Shown one piece after another: positions 34,711 through 43,126 of a DNA stretch of 64,000 bases (the first letter of the stretch is position 1; every line of letters starts with the position of its first letter). A model generated the notes under the pieces. It worked only from the letters and a program-made list of their open reading frames with translations, did no database searches and had not been told where the DNA came from. The stretch is from Thalassobellus sp050294475. GTDB taxonomy: Bacteria; Bacteroidota; Bacteroidia; Flavobacteriales; Flavobacteriaceae. A program made the position numbers and the translations under genes. The stretch is from NCBI GenBank assembly GCA_050294475.1, contig JBNKOE010000001.1, forward strand, positions 186,001 to 250,000, in the 5' to 3' direction.

Positions 34711-35787
34711 TTACTCTAATTTAACTTTTGGATCTAACCAAACATAAATTAAGTCGACAAAAATATTTATAATTACAAACATGGTCGCAATTATTAATAC
34801 TGCTCCCATAATGACTGGTAAATCTAACGTATTTAAAGCGTTTACGATTTCTTTTCCTAGACCGTTCCATCCAAAAATATATTCTACAAAAACAGCACCT
34901 GCTAACATAGAAGCAAACCAACCTGAAATAGCTGTAACCACAGGGTTTAAAGCATTTTTAACGGCATGCCTTTTTATAATTTGAAATTCGCTCAACCCTT
35001 TTGCTCGAGCAGTTCTTATATAATCTTGATTAAAAACTTCTAATAAAGAATTACGCATAAGCTGAATAACAACTGCTAACGGGCGAATGCCTAAAACGAC
35101 GGCTGGAAGTATGAGGTTTTTCCATTTAATATGCATGGCTTCGCCAAAATCGTCAAGTTCGTAAAGGCTTCCTGTCATTTCTAAATTAGTATATTCATGT
35201 AAAATATATCCAAAAAACCAAGCGAATAAAATGGCACTAAAAAATGAGGGTACACTCATACCAAACGTGCTTAATATCTGTATAACTTTATCGAGCCATT
35301 TATCTTTATAAAGTGCCGAAATAATACCCAAAAAGACTCCTAATGCAATAGCTATAAGAATAGCCGAAACTGCTAAAACAAATGTGTTAGGAAGTGTTTC
35401 TGCTAAAACTTGACTTACTTTTTTCCCTTGTTTTGTAAACGATTCTCTTAAATATGGTAGTTTTAAAACAGTAGTTATTTTTCCTATAGAAAATAAAGCC
35501 ACTTCACTGTATTTACCGGGTTTTAAAAATGTATAATTGTCAGGATTATTTGAATGAAATGACAAGGGAGACAAATCATTTATATAATACAAATACTGTG
35601 TACTAATAGGTTTATCGAAACCGTATTTCTGTTTTACAAGTGCTAATTGCTCACTATCTTCATTTTGCCCCAACATCATTTGAGCAGGATCACCAGGAAG
35701 CACATTGAATAATAAAAATATAACGGTAACTACTCCTAGTAAAGTGAGTAATGCGTATGAGATTTTATTTAGTAAGTAACTTATCAG
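34711..35787 (-). CDS. OppB/DppB-like ABC transporter permease without a canonical start codon
   Basis: The conserved coding sequence extends upstream of the GTG at 35703 through the first membrane helix (ISYLLNKISYALLTLLGV, then VTVIFLLFNVLPGDPAQMM). The in-frame stop TAA is at 35791-35793, and the only near-start codons after it are CTG (35787) and ATA. CTG at 35787 would give 358 residues, close to family length. The protein shows the OppB C-terminal signature LSEFQIIKRHAVKNALNPVV and EYIFGWNGLG. It would form one half of an inner-membrane peptide or nickel importer channel. The partner permease, ATPase and binding protein are not nearby. A heptamer repeat lies directly upstream. Confidence 0.85.
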   Translation of the reverse strand: MISYLLNKISYALLTLLGVVTVIFLLFNVLPGDPAQMMLGQNEDSEQLALVKQKYGFDKPISTQYLYYINDLSPLSFHSNNPDNYTFLKPGKYSEVALFSIGKITTVLKLPYLRESFTKQGKKVSQVLAETLPNTFVLAVSAILIAIALGVFLGIISALYKDKWLDKVIQILSTFGMSVPSFFSAILFAWFFGYILHEYTNLEMTGSLYELDDFGEAMHIKWKNLILPAVVLGIRPLAVVIQLMRNSLLEVFNQDYIRTARAKGLSEFQIIKRHAVKNALNPVVTAISGWFASMLAGAVFVEYIFGWNGLGKEIVNALNTLDLPVIMGAVLIIATMFVIINIFVDLIYVWLDPKVKLE

Positions 35788-35848
35788 TTGTTAGTTATTA
35801 GTTGTTAGGTGTTAGTTGTTAGTTGTTAGTTGTTAGTTGTTAGTTGTT
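35786..35848. repeat. Nine-unit heptamer tandem repeat (AGTTGTT)
   Basis: Nine 7-bp units: AGTTGTT with two variant units (AGTTATT second, AGGTGTT fourth). It covers the stop codon and last codons of the gene at 35833-37164 and reaches the proposed start of the permease. Confidence 0.95.
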
Positions 35849-37164
35849 AGTAAACTATCTTTTTTTAATTCAACTTTAATAATATTATCAAAGTTTGTAT
35901 TATTTTGTTTGTTATATTTAATAATAGGTTCCTTATCCTTATAAAAATAAATATTTTCAACACTATCTTTATTTAAAGACTTAAATTCTTCTTTAGTTGA
36001 CAGTTTACCATCAATAAATATCACTACATTACCTAACTCATCTGATTCTACTTTTCTCTCAACTTTTGGTAACTCCAATTTATCAATATCATTCCAATGT
36101 ACTTTTTGTTTAATGGTTCCCTTATCCAACTCTAAAATACCAGGGTTAGAACGAACTACTGTTTTTAACGCTTTTTCATCACATAAATACCATTTGAAAT
36201 CTATATTATAAGCTTCATTAATACGTTTTTTAGCATCTTCACCTGATGCTGTTAAACCTATAATTTTATAATTATTTTTTATAGCTCTATCTTGCAATGC
36301 TTTTAATTTTAAAGCGCCTTCTTGTTCTATATGTTCTAAACTATAAGACACCACAACAATAAGATTATCTTCCTCTAAAAATTGATTCGTTAAATCTTCT
36401 CCGTCTGCATTTTCCATTGTAAAGTCATAAATTGGTGGTTGGTAACCTTCATCTAAAACTTTAGTATCAACACTTATAAAATCACCTTTAACAGAAGGAT
36501 ATGAACCATTAGTTGTAATTATTTTTTCTTCACCATTTACTTTAAACTTCCAATAATATTCTACAACAGGTTTTGCTGCATCTTCAGGAATACGCATGTC
36601 TTCTTTAATATTTGCTCCAATTTTATAGGCTCTAAAATCGAACATTGGTAAATGCATTAATACATGATAACCAAACCATAAACTAATAATAAAACTTAGC
36701 AACGCCAATATGGTTGTTGGAAGTTTTGAAAATATGGGTTTAATATGTTTTACTCCCACAAAAAGAATGATAATTAACACTAGAAGTACTACATCTTTCC
36801 AAAACGTTTCCCAAGGCTTTAATTTTAAAAAATCACCAAAACAACCACAATCTTTTACTTTATCAAAATAGGCTGCATAAAAGGTTAAAAATGTAAAAAA
36901 CACAATCATTCCTAATAAGCTCCAAACCGTAAACTTAGGTTTGTAACCAATAAGTAAAAAGACTCCTAAAACTACTTCAAAAACAACCACTAAAACCGAA
37001 ATCATTAGCGCATAAGGTTCTAAAAAAGGAATATTTAATACATCTGGACTAAAATATTCTTGTAATTTATAAGAAAACCCTAGTGGATCGTTCAATTTTA
37101 TAAACCCAGAGAATATAAATAATACACCTACTAATATTCTTGACATGTTTACTATGTACTTCAT
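35833..37164 (-). CDS. DoxX/MauE-like membrane protein with C-terminal thioredoxin-like part (BT_3928 type)
   Basis: A 443-residue protein. Residues 1-170 form a DoxX-type four-helix membrane domain (ILVGVLFIFSGFIKLNDPLG, VFEVVLGVFLLIGYKP, KDCGCFGDFLKLKPWETFWKD with conserved Cys pair). After another helix (about 150-175) the rest is soluble: IVVVSYSLEHIEQEGALKLK and KIIGLTASGEDAKKRI resemble a peroxiredoxin/thioredoxin fold without an obvious CxxC. This architecture is widespread in Bacteroidetes and unassigned in function. Its last codons (LTTNN and stop) are written by the heptamer repeat, so its C-terminus depends on the repeat. Confidence 0.85.
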   Translation of the reverse strand: MKYIVNMSRILVGVLFIFSGFIKLNDPLGFSYKLQEYFSPDVLNIPFLEPYALMISVLVVVFEVVLGVFLLIGYKPKFTVWSLLGMIVFFTFLTFYAAYFDKVKDCGCFGDFLKLKPWETFWKDVVLLVLIIILFVGVKHIKPIFSKLPTTILALLSFIISLWFGYHVLMHLPMFDFRAYKIGANIKEDMRIPEDAAKPVVEYYWKFKVNGEEKIITTNGSYPSVKGDFISVDTKVLDEGYQPPIYDFTMENADGEDLTNQFLEEDNLIVVVSYSLEHIEQEGALKLKALQDRAIKNNYKIIGLTASGEDAKKRINEAYNIDFKWYLCDEKALKTVVRSNPGILELDKGTIKQKVHWNDIDKLELPKVERKVESDELGNVVIFIDGKLSTKEEFKSLNKDSVENIYFYKDKEPIIKYNKQNNTNFDNIIKVELKKDSLLTTNN

Positions 37165-37213
37165 GTATTTGTAATTATAATTTAAAAAAATTCCGCTTTC
37201 GCTTGAGTTAATT

Positions 37214-37753
37214 TTATTTTTCGTTTAAATGAATTAAAGCAAAAATGGCATAATTAATCATATCTTGATAATTAGCATCAATACCTTCACTTACTAAAGT
37301 TTTTCCTTTATTATCTTCAATCTGCTTTACGCGTAATAATTTTTGTAAAATTAAATCGGTTAAACTACTCACACGCATATCTCTCCAAGCCTCTCCATAA
37401 TCATGGTTTTTATCTTCCATTAATTGTTTGGTAATAGCTACTTGTTTTTCATACAATTCTTTAGCTTCTTCAGTAGATAAATCGGGTTGTTCTACAATGC
37501 CTTTTTCTAATTGAATTAAAGCCATAATAGCATAATTTATAATACCAATAAACTCGCTAACTTCGCCTTCATCAACCTTTCTAACATCATTTTGTTGCAA
37601 ACTTCTAATACGTTGTGCTTTTATAAAAATCTGGTCGGTAAGTGATGGTAAACGCAGTATTCTCCATGCACTACCATAATCACTCATTTTTTTAACAAAT
37701 AAACTTTTACAGGTATCTATAACGGCATCGTATTGTTTTGAAGTATCTTGCAT
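37214..37753 (-). CDS. DUF1599 domain protein (tandem repeat of the domain)
   Basis: A 179-residue soluble protein made of two similar halves: KKMSDYGSAWRILRLPSLTD / IGIINYAIMALIQLEKG and DKNHDYGEAWRDMRVSSLTD / MINYAIFALIHLNEK. These are the two copies of DUF1599, a nucleotide-modifying-like helical domain of unknown function typical of Bacteroidetes. It lies next to folP on the opposite strand, the usual neighbourhood. The function is not established. Confidence 0.92.
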   Translation of the reverse strand: MQDTSKQYDAVIDTCKSLFVKKMSDYGSAWRILRLPSLTDQIFIKAQRIRSLQQNDVRKVDEGEVSEFIGIINYAIMALIQLEKGIVEQPDLSTEEAKELYEKQVAITKQLMEDKNHDYGEAWRDMRVSSLTDLILQKLLRVKQIEDNKGKTLVSEGIDANYQDMINYAIFALIHLNEK

Positions 37754-37901
37754 AAATAAATTGAATTTTGTGTAAATTTCGCTTAAATAGTTTAAAGTTC
37801 AAAAGTTTAATGTTTAAAGTTTTTAAGACGATGCTTGATGTTCCAAATTTAAAGTTTTAGGTTTGGAATTTGATATTTTAAAATATTGAAATTTTTAGAT
37901 T

Positions 37902-38726
37902 ATGACTATAAACTGTAAAGGAAAACTTATTGATTTATCATTACCAAAAGTGATGGGTATTTTAAATATTACACCCGATTCTTTTTTTGATGGTGGTACA
38001 CATAAAAACGAAAAAGAAATACTTCTTCACACTGAAAGCATGCTAAAAGAAGGGGCTACTTTTATAGATATTGGTGCATACAGTTCTAAACCAAATGCCA
38101 ATTATGTTAGTGAAACAGAAGAACTAAACAGAATACTTCCTATTGTAAATTTAGTTTTAAAAGAATTCCCTGAAATATTAATTTCTATTGACACATTTAG
38201 AAGCAATATTGCCAAACAATGTATTGAAGCTGGTGCTTGCATGGTTAACGATATTTCTGCTGGAAAGCTAGATGATACTATGTTACAAACTATTGCAAAC
38301 TTAAATGTTCCATACATTATGATGCATATGCGTGGTACACCACAAAACATGCAACAACAAACAAATTATGATGACCTTGTAAAAGAGATTCTGTTTTATT
38401 TTTCTGAAAGAATTGCTACCGCCAAATCATTAGGAATTGTTGATATTATTGTAGATCCTGGTTTTGGTTTTGCTAAAACATTAGAACAGAATTACGAACT
38501 ACTAAACAAACTAGAACTTTTCAATATGATTGAAAAACCACTACTTGTTGGGGTTTCAAGAAAATCTATGATTTACAAAAAGTTAAAAACCACTGCCAAT
38601 GAAGCTTTAAATGGCACTTCGGTTTTAAATACTATTGCATTGCAAAAAAACGCTTCTATCCTGAGAGTTCACGATGTAAAAGAAGCTATGGAATGTATTA
38701 AATTAGTTGAATCATTAAATAGTTAA
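37902..38726 (+). CDS. folP: Dihydropteroate synthase
   Basis: A 274-residue TIM barrel with both family signatures: VMGILNITPDSFFDGG and DIGAYSSKPNA near the start, then SIDTFRSNIA, NDISAG, MMHMRGTPQNMQ, DPGFGFAKT and VGVSRKSMI. It condenses 4-aminobenzoate with dihydropterin pyrophosphate in folate synthesis and is the sulfonamide target. It heads a three-gene run with the lipoprotein and cdaA. Confidence 0.97.
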   Translation: MTINCKGKLIDLSLPKVMGILNITPDSFFDGGTHKNEKEILLHTESMLKEGATFIDIGAYSSKPNANYVSETEELNRILPIVNLVLKEFPEILISIDTFRSNIAKQCIEAGACMVNDISAGKLDDTMLQTIANLNVPYIMMHMRGTPQNMQQQTNYDDLVKEILFYFSERIATAKSLGIVDIIVDPGFGFAKTLEQNYELLNKLELFNMIEKPLLVGVSRKSMIYKKLKTTANEALNGTSVLNTIALQKNASILRVHDVKEAMECIKLVESLNS

Positions 38727-38732
38727 TTAAAA

Positions 38733-39416
38733 ATGAAATATTATATTCTACTATTCACTGCGTTGTTTATTTTTTCCTGCGGAAAAGAAAAAGTACTGTT
38801 ATTACCAGAAATAAGTCATTCTGAAATTTCAGAAGTAAACAATATTTCTCCAGCCTATTTATTTTACGATGAAACTCAAAAAGATAGCGTAGATCTCAAC
38901 AGAAAAAACCTGATTAGCACAACCAATTGGTTGGTAAACGTTGATAAACGCTTAACTTTAAAACAAGCCATTCCGCATATTAAATTTTTACAGAATAAAA
39001 AGAACAATTCAAGTCATAAAAATGAAAACTCTAAAAACTATTTTACTTGTAATGACACGAGTAAAAAGAATTTAGGCTTTATTGAATTTACAAATGTAGT
39101 TTATCATGAAGAACCAGCAGGAGAATACTTTACCAATAATTTAAATGTTCCAAAGAATATACGGTTTAGCATAAAGTTTGCAGACGAGATTGAAATTATG
39201 GGATTTATGGAAAGCTTAATAAACAAATCATCAAGTAAAAAGAACCTAATCAATGATTTAAAAGATTTATTTAGCAACGAAGAACAAGTCGTTGAATTAA
39301 TTTTAAACTTTGATGAATATTTGACTTTTCAAGATTATATTTCATATAAATCGTTACTTTCAGAATTAGATTTAAAAAATGTTTTTATTGCAAAAGACGA
39401 ATTCATTTATAATTAA
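38733..39416 (+). CDS. Hypothetical lipoprotein between folP and cdaA
   Basis: A 227-residue lipoprotein (lipobox FIFSC, C16). The mature part is mixed alpha/beta with no motif I recognise; a polar stretch (about 88-102, NKKNNSSHKNENSK) suggests a linker. It starts 6 bp after folP and ends 35 bp before cdaA, so it is very probably co-transcribed. No function can be assigned. Confidence 0.8.
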   Translation: MKYYILLFTALFIFSCGKEKVLLLPEISHSEISEVNNISPAYLFYDETQKDSVDLNRKNLISTTNWLVNVDKRLTLKQAIPHIKFLQNKKNNSSHKNENSKNYFTCNDTSKKNLGFIEFTNVVYHEEPAGEYFTNNLNVPKNIRFSIKFADEIEIMGFMESLINKSSSKKNLINDLKDLFSNEEQVVELILNFDEYLTFQDYISYKSLLSELDLKNVFIAKDEFIYN

Positions 39417-39451
39417 CCATATTTCACTAAATTTACAAAAACCCATTACCA

Positions 39452-40237
39452 TTGGAAATTTTTAATGACCTTTTAAAATTTGATTTTATAGATTACGTAG
39501 ATGTTTTCTTAGTAGCGCTTCTACTCTACTACATTTACAAATTGGTAAAAGGCACTGTAGCTATCAATATTTTTATTGGTATTATCATTATTTACTTGGT
39601 TTGGAAACTTACAGAATTTCTAAACATGGAACTTCTTACAGGTATTTTTGGTGGTTTTATGAAAGTGGGTATTATCGCCTTAATAGTTGTATTTCAACCA
39701 GAAATTAGGAAGTTTTTGCTCATGGTTGGATCTACCAACTTTAACAGACGTCGTAAATTTTTAAAGCAATTCAACTTTTTAAAAACAGAAACTAGTGATA
39801 GCACCGATGTAAATGCTATTATTTCTGCTTGTAACAAAATGTCGATGTCTAAAACAGGGGCTTTAATTGTTTTTGAACGCAATAACAATTTAGATTTCCT
39901 ATCGGAATCTGGTGATGAAATGAACATTAAAGTCACCCAGCCCATTATTGAAAGTATCTTTTTTAAAAATAGTCCGTTACACGATGGTGCCATTGTAATA
40001 AGCGACAACATTGTAAAAGCAACTCGCGTTATTTTACCTGTAAATAATGAAAAAAACATACCTCAACGCTTTGGTTTACGTCATAGGGCAGCTATTGGTG
40101 TTACCGAAAAAACAGATGCTTTAGCTCTTGTTGTTAGTGAAGAAACAGGACATATTTCTTATTTTAAAGATGGAGAATTTGTGGTTTTTGAAGATACAAA
40201 CGAACTAAATTCTATGATAAAAAAGGATTTAACTTAA
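39452..40237 (+). CDS. cdaA: Diadenylate cyclase CdaA
   Basis: A 261-residue protein starting at a TTG (39452) that begins the conserved N-terminus MEIFNDLLKFDFIDYVDVFL. Three membrane helices (about 15-85) are followed by the DAC domain with the catalytic motifs LHDGAIVI (DGA) and RFGLRHRAAIG (RHR). It joins two ATP into cyclic di-AMP, which governs K+ and osmotic balance. Its stop overlaps by 4 nt with the stop of the convergent ABC transporter gene. Confidence 0.95.
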   Translation: MEIFNDLLKFDFIDYVDVFLVALLLYYIYKLVKGTVAINIFIGIIIIYLVWKLTEFLNMELLTGIFGGFMKVGIIALIVVFQPEIRKFLLMVGSTNFNRRRKFLKQFNFLKTETSDSTDVNAIISACNKMSMSKTGALIVFERNNNLDFLSESGDEMNIKVTQPIIESIFFKNSPLHDGAIVISDNIVKATRVILPVNNEKNIPQRFGLRHRAAIGVTEKTDALALVVSEETGHISYFKDGEFVVFEDTNELNSMIKKDLT

Positions 40238-42000
40238 ATAACTTCCTCCTGCAAAAACTGTACTTCATACAAGTTTTTATAATAACCATCTTTCTTTTTA
40301 AGTAATTCTTGGTGTGTACCTTGTTCTACAATTTCGCCAGCATCCATCACAATAATTTTATCGGCTTTTTTAATGGTTGCTAATCGGTGTGCAATAACTA
40401 TAGAGGTTCTACCATTGGTTATTTTATCGGTAGCGTTTTGTATCAATTGTTCCGAATATGAATCAACCGAAGACGTAGCTTCATCTAACACCAAAATACT
40501 CGGATTTGTAACATAAGCACGTAAAAACGATATAAGTTGTCGCTGACCAGAAGACAACATCACACCGCGTTCCTTTACATTATAATGATAGCCATCTGGT
40601 AAACTCATAATAAAATCATGAATACCAATATCCATAGCAGCACGTTCTACATCGGCTTCTGTTATTTCTGAATGATTTAGTGTAATATTATTCAAAATAG
40701 TATCGGCAAACAAAAACACATCTTGTAAAACCACAGCTATTTGTGTACGTAAAGACGATAAGGTAACATCTTTTATATCAATACCATCAACCGAAATTGT
40801 ACCATCTTTAATTTCATAAAAACGATTTAATAAGTTAATAATAGTCGATTTTCCTGCGCCTGTTGCGCCAACAATAGCAACTGTATCTCCAGCTTTTACA
40901 TCAAACGAAATACCTTTTAATACTTCTTCATCATCTACATAACTAAAATAAACCTTATCAAATTTTATATTCCCTTTAAAAGACTCTGCTACATGCGTTC
41001 CTGTATCATCAATTTGCGATGTAGTATCAATAACTTTAAACACTCTATTGGCTGCTACCATTCCCATTTGAAGCGTATTAAACTTATCGGCTATTTGACG
41101 TAATGGTCTAAACAACATCGGAATAAACATTATAAAAGCAATTAAATCGCCCTGAGAAATGGTTCCTTCTAAAACCACATTCAATCCGCCATACCAAGCC
41201 ACTAAACCAATACTAATAGAAGACACTAAATCGGCTAGAGGAAAGAAAATAGAGTTATACCAAACGGTTTTCAACCAACCTTTTTTATGACGCTCATTTA
41301 TGGCTTTAAATTTTTTATACTCGGTTGTTTCACGCGTAAATAGCTGTAAAATTTTCATGCCTGTTATACGCTCTTGCACAAAAGAGTTTAAGTTAGACAC
41401 TTCATTTCGCACTTCTTCAAAAGCGCGTTTCATATACTTTTGAAAAATTCTTGTGGCATATAATAGCAGCGGCAACATAAGAAAAACAATTAAACTTAAT
41501 TTCACATTAAGATAAATCATAACCCCAAATACCACAACCATGGCAAGCAAATCTCTAACAATCATAAACAAACCTTGTCCAAAAATATCAGCAATACGTT
41601 CCATATCGGTAACAGCTCTGGTAATTAAAACCCCAACCGACGAATTGTCGTAATACTTCATTTTAAAACGCAGTAAATGGTTAAACAGTTTTACACGCAC
41701 ATCCATAACCAAATTTTGCCCCAACCAAGCCGCATAATAAATAAACAACAACTGAAACACCGTTTGCATAATTAAAACCACAAACATTAAAATAACATAA
41801 AACAGAAAATCTTGAGATATTTTGGTTTCAATACTTTCATCAATAGCATATTTAGTAATATATGGCGTTGCCGAACTTAACACTGCCAGTAAAACCACGA
41901 GAATATTAAGCCCAAAAAACACCATTTTATAAGGCTTAATATATTCAAAAAGGCGTTTGAATAATTTAACATCAAATATGCTTTCTTTCTTTTCTGCCAT
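40234..42000 (-). CDS. MsbA-like ABC exporter (fused membrane and ATPase domains)
   Basis: A 588-residue half-transporter. The membrane domain (about 1-315, six helices) precedes the ATPase domain with Walker A GATGAGKST, Q-loop VLQDVFLF, signature LSSGQRQL, Walker B ILVLDEATSSVD and switch IVIAHRLATI. It works as a homodimer or heterodimer; lipid A/phospholipid or drug export is possible. Its ATG overlaps the truA stop (TAATG), implying coupled translation. Confidence 0.95.
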   Translation of the reverse strand: MAEKKESIFDVKLFKRLFEYIKPYKMVFFGLNILVVLLAVLSSATPYITKYAIDESIETKISQDFLFYVILMFVVLIMQTVFQLLFIYYAAWLGQNLVMDVRVKLFNHLLRFKMKYYDNSSVGVLITRAVTDMERIADIFGQGLFMIVRDLLAMVVVFGVMIYLNVKLSLIVFLMLPLLLYATRIFQKYMKRAFEEVRNEVSNLNSFVQERITGMKILQLFTRETTEYKKFKAINERHKKGWLKTVWYNSIFFPLADLVSSISIGLVAWYGGLNVVLEGTISQGDLIAFIMFIPMLFRPLRQIADKFNTLQMGMVAANRVFKVIDTTSQIDDTGTHVAESFKGNIKFDKVYFSYVDDEEVLKGISFDVKAGDTVAIVGATGAGKSTIINLLNRFYEIKDGTISVDGIDIKDVTLSSLRTQIAVVLQDVFLFADTILNNITLNHSEITEADVERAAMDIGIHDFIMSLPDGYHYNVKERGVMLSSGQRQLISFLRAYVTNPSILVLDEATSSVDSYSEQLIQNATDKITNGRTSIVIAHRLATIKKADKIIVMDAGEIVEQGTHQELLKKKDGYYKNLYEVQFLQEEVI

Positions 42001-42743
42001 TATATTTTTATATCCTTTGGGTATTCAACTTCAGTTAAATATAAAGCATGTGCCGGTACCGAAAAACCCGCTTCACTCCTATCTTTAGATTGTATTATGG
42101 TATGCAAATCGTTCACCGCTATTTTCCCTAAACCAATATTAATCATAGTACCAACAATAGCTCTTACCATATTGCGTAAAAACCGGTTTGCCTTAATGGT
42201 AAACTGAAGTTCATCATTAACCAAAGCCCACTCCGCTTTCATAATATCACAATAATACGTTTTTACATCGGTATTACTTTTCGAAAAGCATTGAAAATCT
42301 TTATACTCAAATAAAATTTTAGAAGCTTCCTGCATTTTTTCAACATCTAAAGCCTGCTTAACATAAAGCACATTATCAAACGAAAACACATTCTTTTTTA
42401 GCGTTACTCGGTATAAATACGTTCTGCTAATAGCATCAAAACGCGTATGTGCATCATCTTTCACTTTAAACACATCATGAATAGCAATATCTTTAGGTAA
42501 AAAAGAATTTAGTTTAAAAACCAAGTTAGTTGTATCAAAATCGCCATCATAATCAAAATGCGCAAACATTTGTTTCGCATGCACACCAGTATCTGTTCTA
42601 CCTGCTCCCATAATGGCAATAGGCGCTTTCAATAATATTGATAATGCTTTTTCTAAAACCTCTTGTACAGAAATAGCATCGGGTTGATTTTGCCAACCAT
42701 GATACCCACTACCATTGTAAGAAAGTTCTATAAAATATCGCAA
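42000..42743 (-). CDS. truA: tRNA pseudouridine(38-40) synthase TruA
   Basis: A 247-residue protein with the TruA active-site motif IMGAGRTDTGVHAKQMFAHF (catalytic Asp) and the second-half motifs RFLRNMVRAIVGTMINIG and FSVPAHALYLTEVEYP. It makes pseudouridine at positions 38-40 of the tRNA anticodon arm. It starts the truA-ABC exporter pair. Confidence 0.97.
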   Translation of the reverse strand: MRYFIELSYNGSGYHGWQNQPDAISVQEVLEKALSILLKAPIAIMGAGRTDTGVHAKQMFAHFDYDGDFDTTNLVFKLNSFLPKDIAIHDVFKVKDDAHTRFDAISRTYLYRVTLKKNVFSFDNVLYVKQALDVEKMQEASKILFEYKDFQCFSKSNTDVKTYYCDIMKAEWALVNDELQFTIKANRFLRNMVRAIVGTMINIGLGKIAVNDLHTIIQSKDRSEAGFSVPAHALYLTEVEYPKDIKI

Positions 42744-42889
42744 TGTGTTTTAATCCTTTTATTGAAACAACAAATATAGAGAGATTTGTGTTTCCTTTAA
42801 ATAGTAAGGCTCTTAATTATATATTAAAAGATTTATAGGGTTACTTCGAGTGATTCCAATTTTTTTCGGAATAATAGTATCGAGAAGTT
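42744..42889. other. Non-coding upstream region of truA
   Basis: With the two elements that follow, this makes a 373-bp gene-free stretch up to 43117. I see no ORF or RNA gene here. Confidence 0.35.
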
Positions 42890-42974
42890 GGGCGTTACCC
42901 AAGGGTCGGGCTTTACGTTACAAGTCCTCGCTCGTACCTCGCTGTGGGCTTTTCTCTGCAATCCCTAACGCAGG
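42890..42974 (+). repeat. Dispersed flavobacterial-type repeat, copy 2
   Basis: GGGCGTTACCC, AAGGGTCGGGC, TTTACGTTACAA, variable middle (GTCCTCGCTCGTACCTCGC), then GCAATCCCTAACGCAGG. The ends and the TTTACRTTACAA block match copy 1 at 33217-33313 in opposite orientation. Confidence 0.8.
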
Positions 42975-43027
42975 TGCTTGCTGGGGTTTAGTTTAGCATG
43001 TTTAAAAGGTTTGTTTTTGGAGTGGTT

Positions 43028-43126
43028 CGTTTAACGTTTGGTGTATGGTTAGTTGCGTGATTAAGCAACTAATTTAGTAAACAAATACTTGCCAGAGAAA
43101 TTAATTATACAAGGTGTTAGCAAGCG
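43028..43126 (-). mobile_element. attC-like site downstream of the cassette gene
   Basis: In the direction of the gene it reads CGCTTGCTAAC (R''-like core, 43126-43116), an inner hairpin AGTTGC/GCAACT (43051-43070), and GTTAAACG (R'-like core, complement of 43028-43035, fits GTTRRRY). Outer arms pair imperfectly (TGTAT with ATACA). Length 99 bp is within the attC range. The gene's TAA stop lies inside the R'' core. Confidence 0.65.

Noticed and set aside
35786..35848. The heptamer array as a CRISPR-like or iteron array.
   Set aside because: Units are contiguous without spacers and too short for CRISPR; no replication or cas gene is near.
33217..42974. Dispersed repeats (33217-33313 and 42890-42974) as integron attC sites, because of their GCGTTA/TAACGC ends.
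   Set aside because: attC needs an AAC core at the left and a GTT core at the right. Here the order is reversed on either strand (GTT left, AAC right), and the inner structure does not match.
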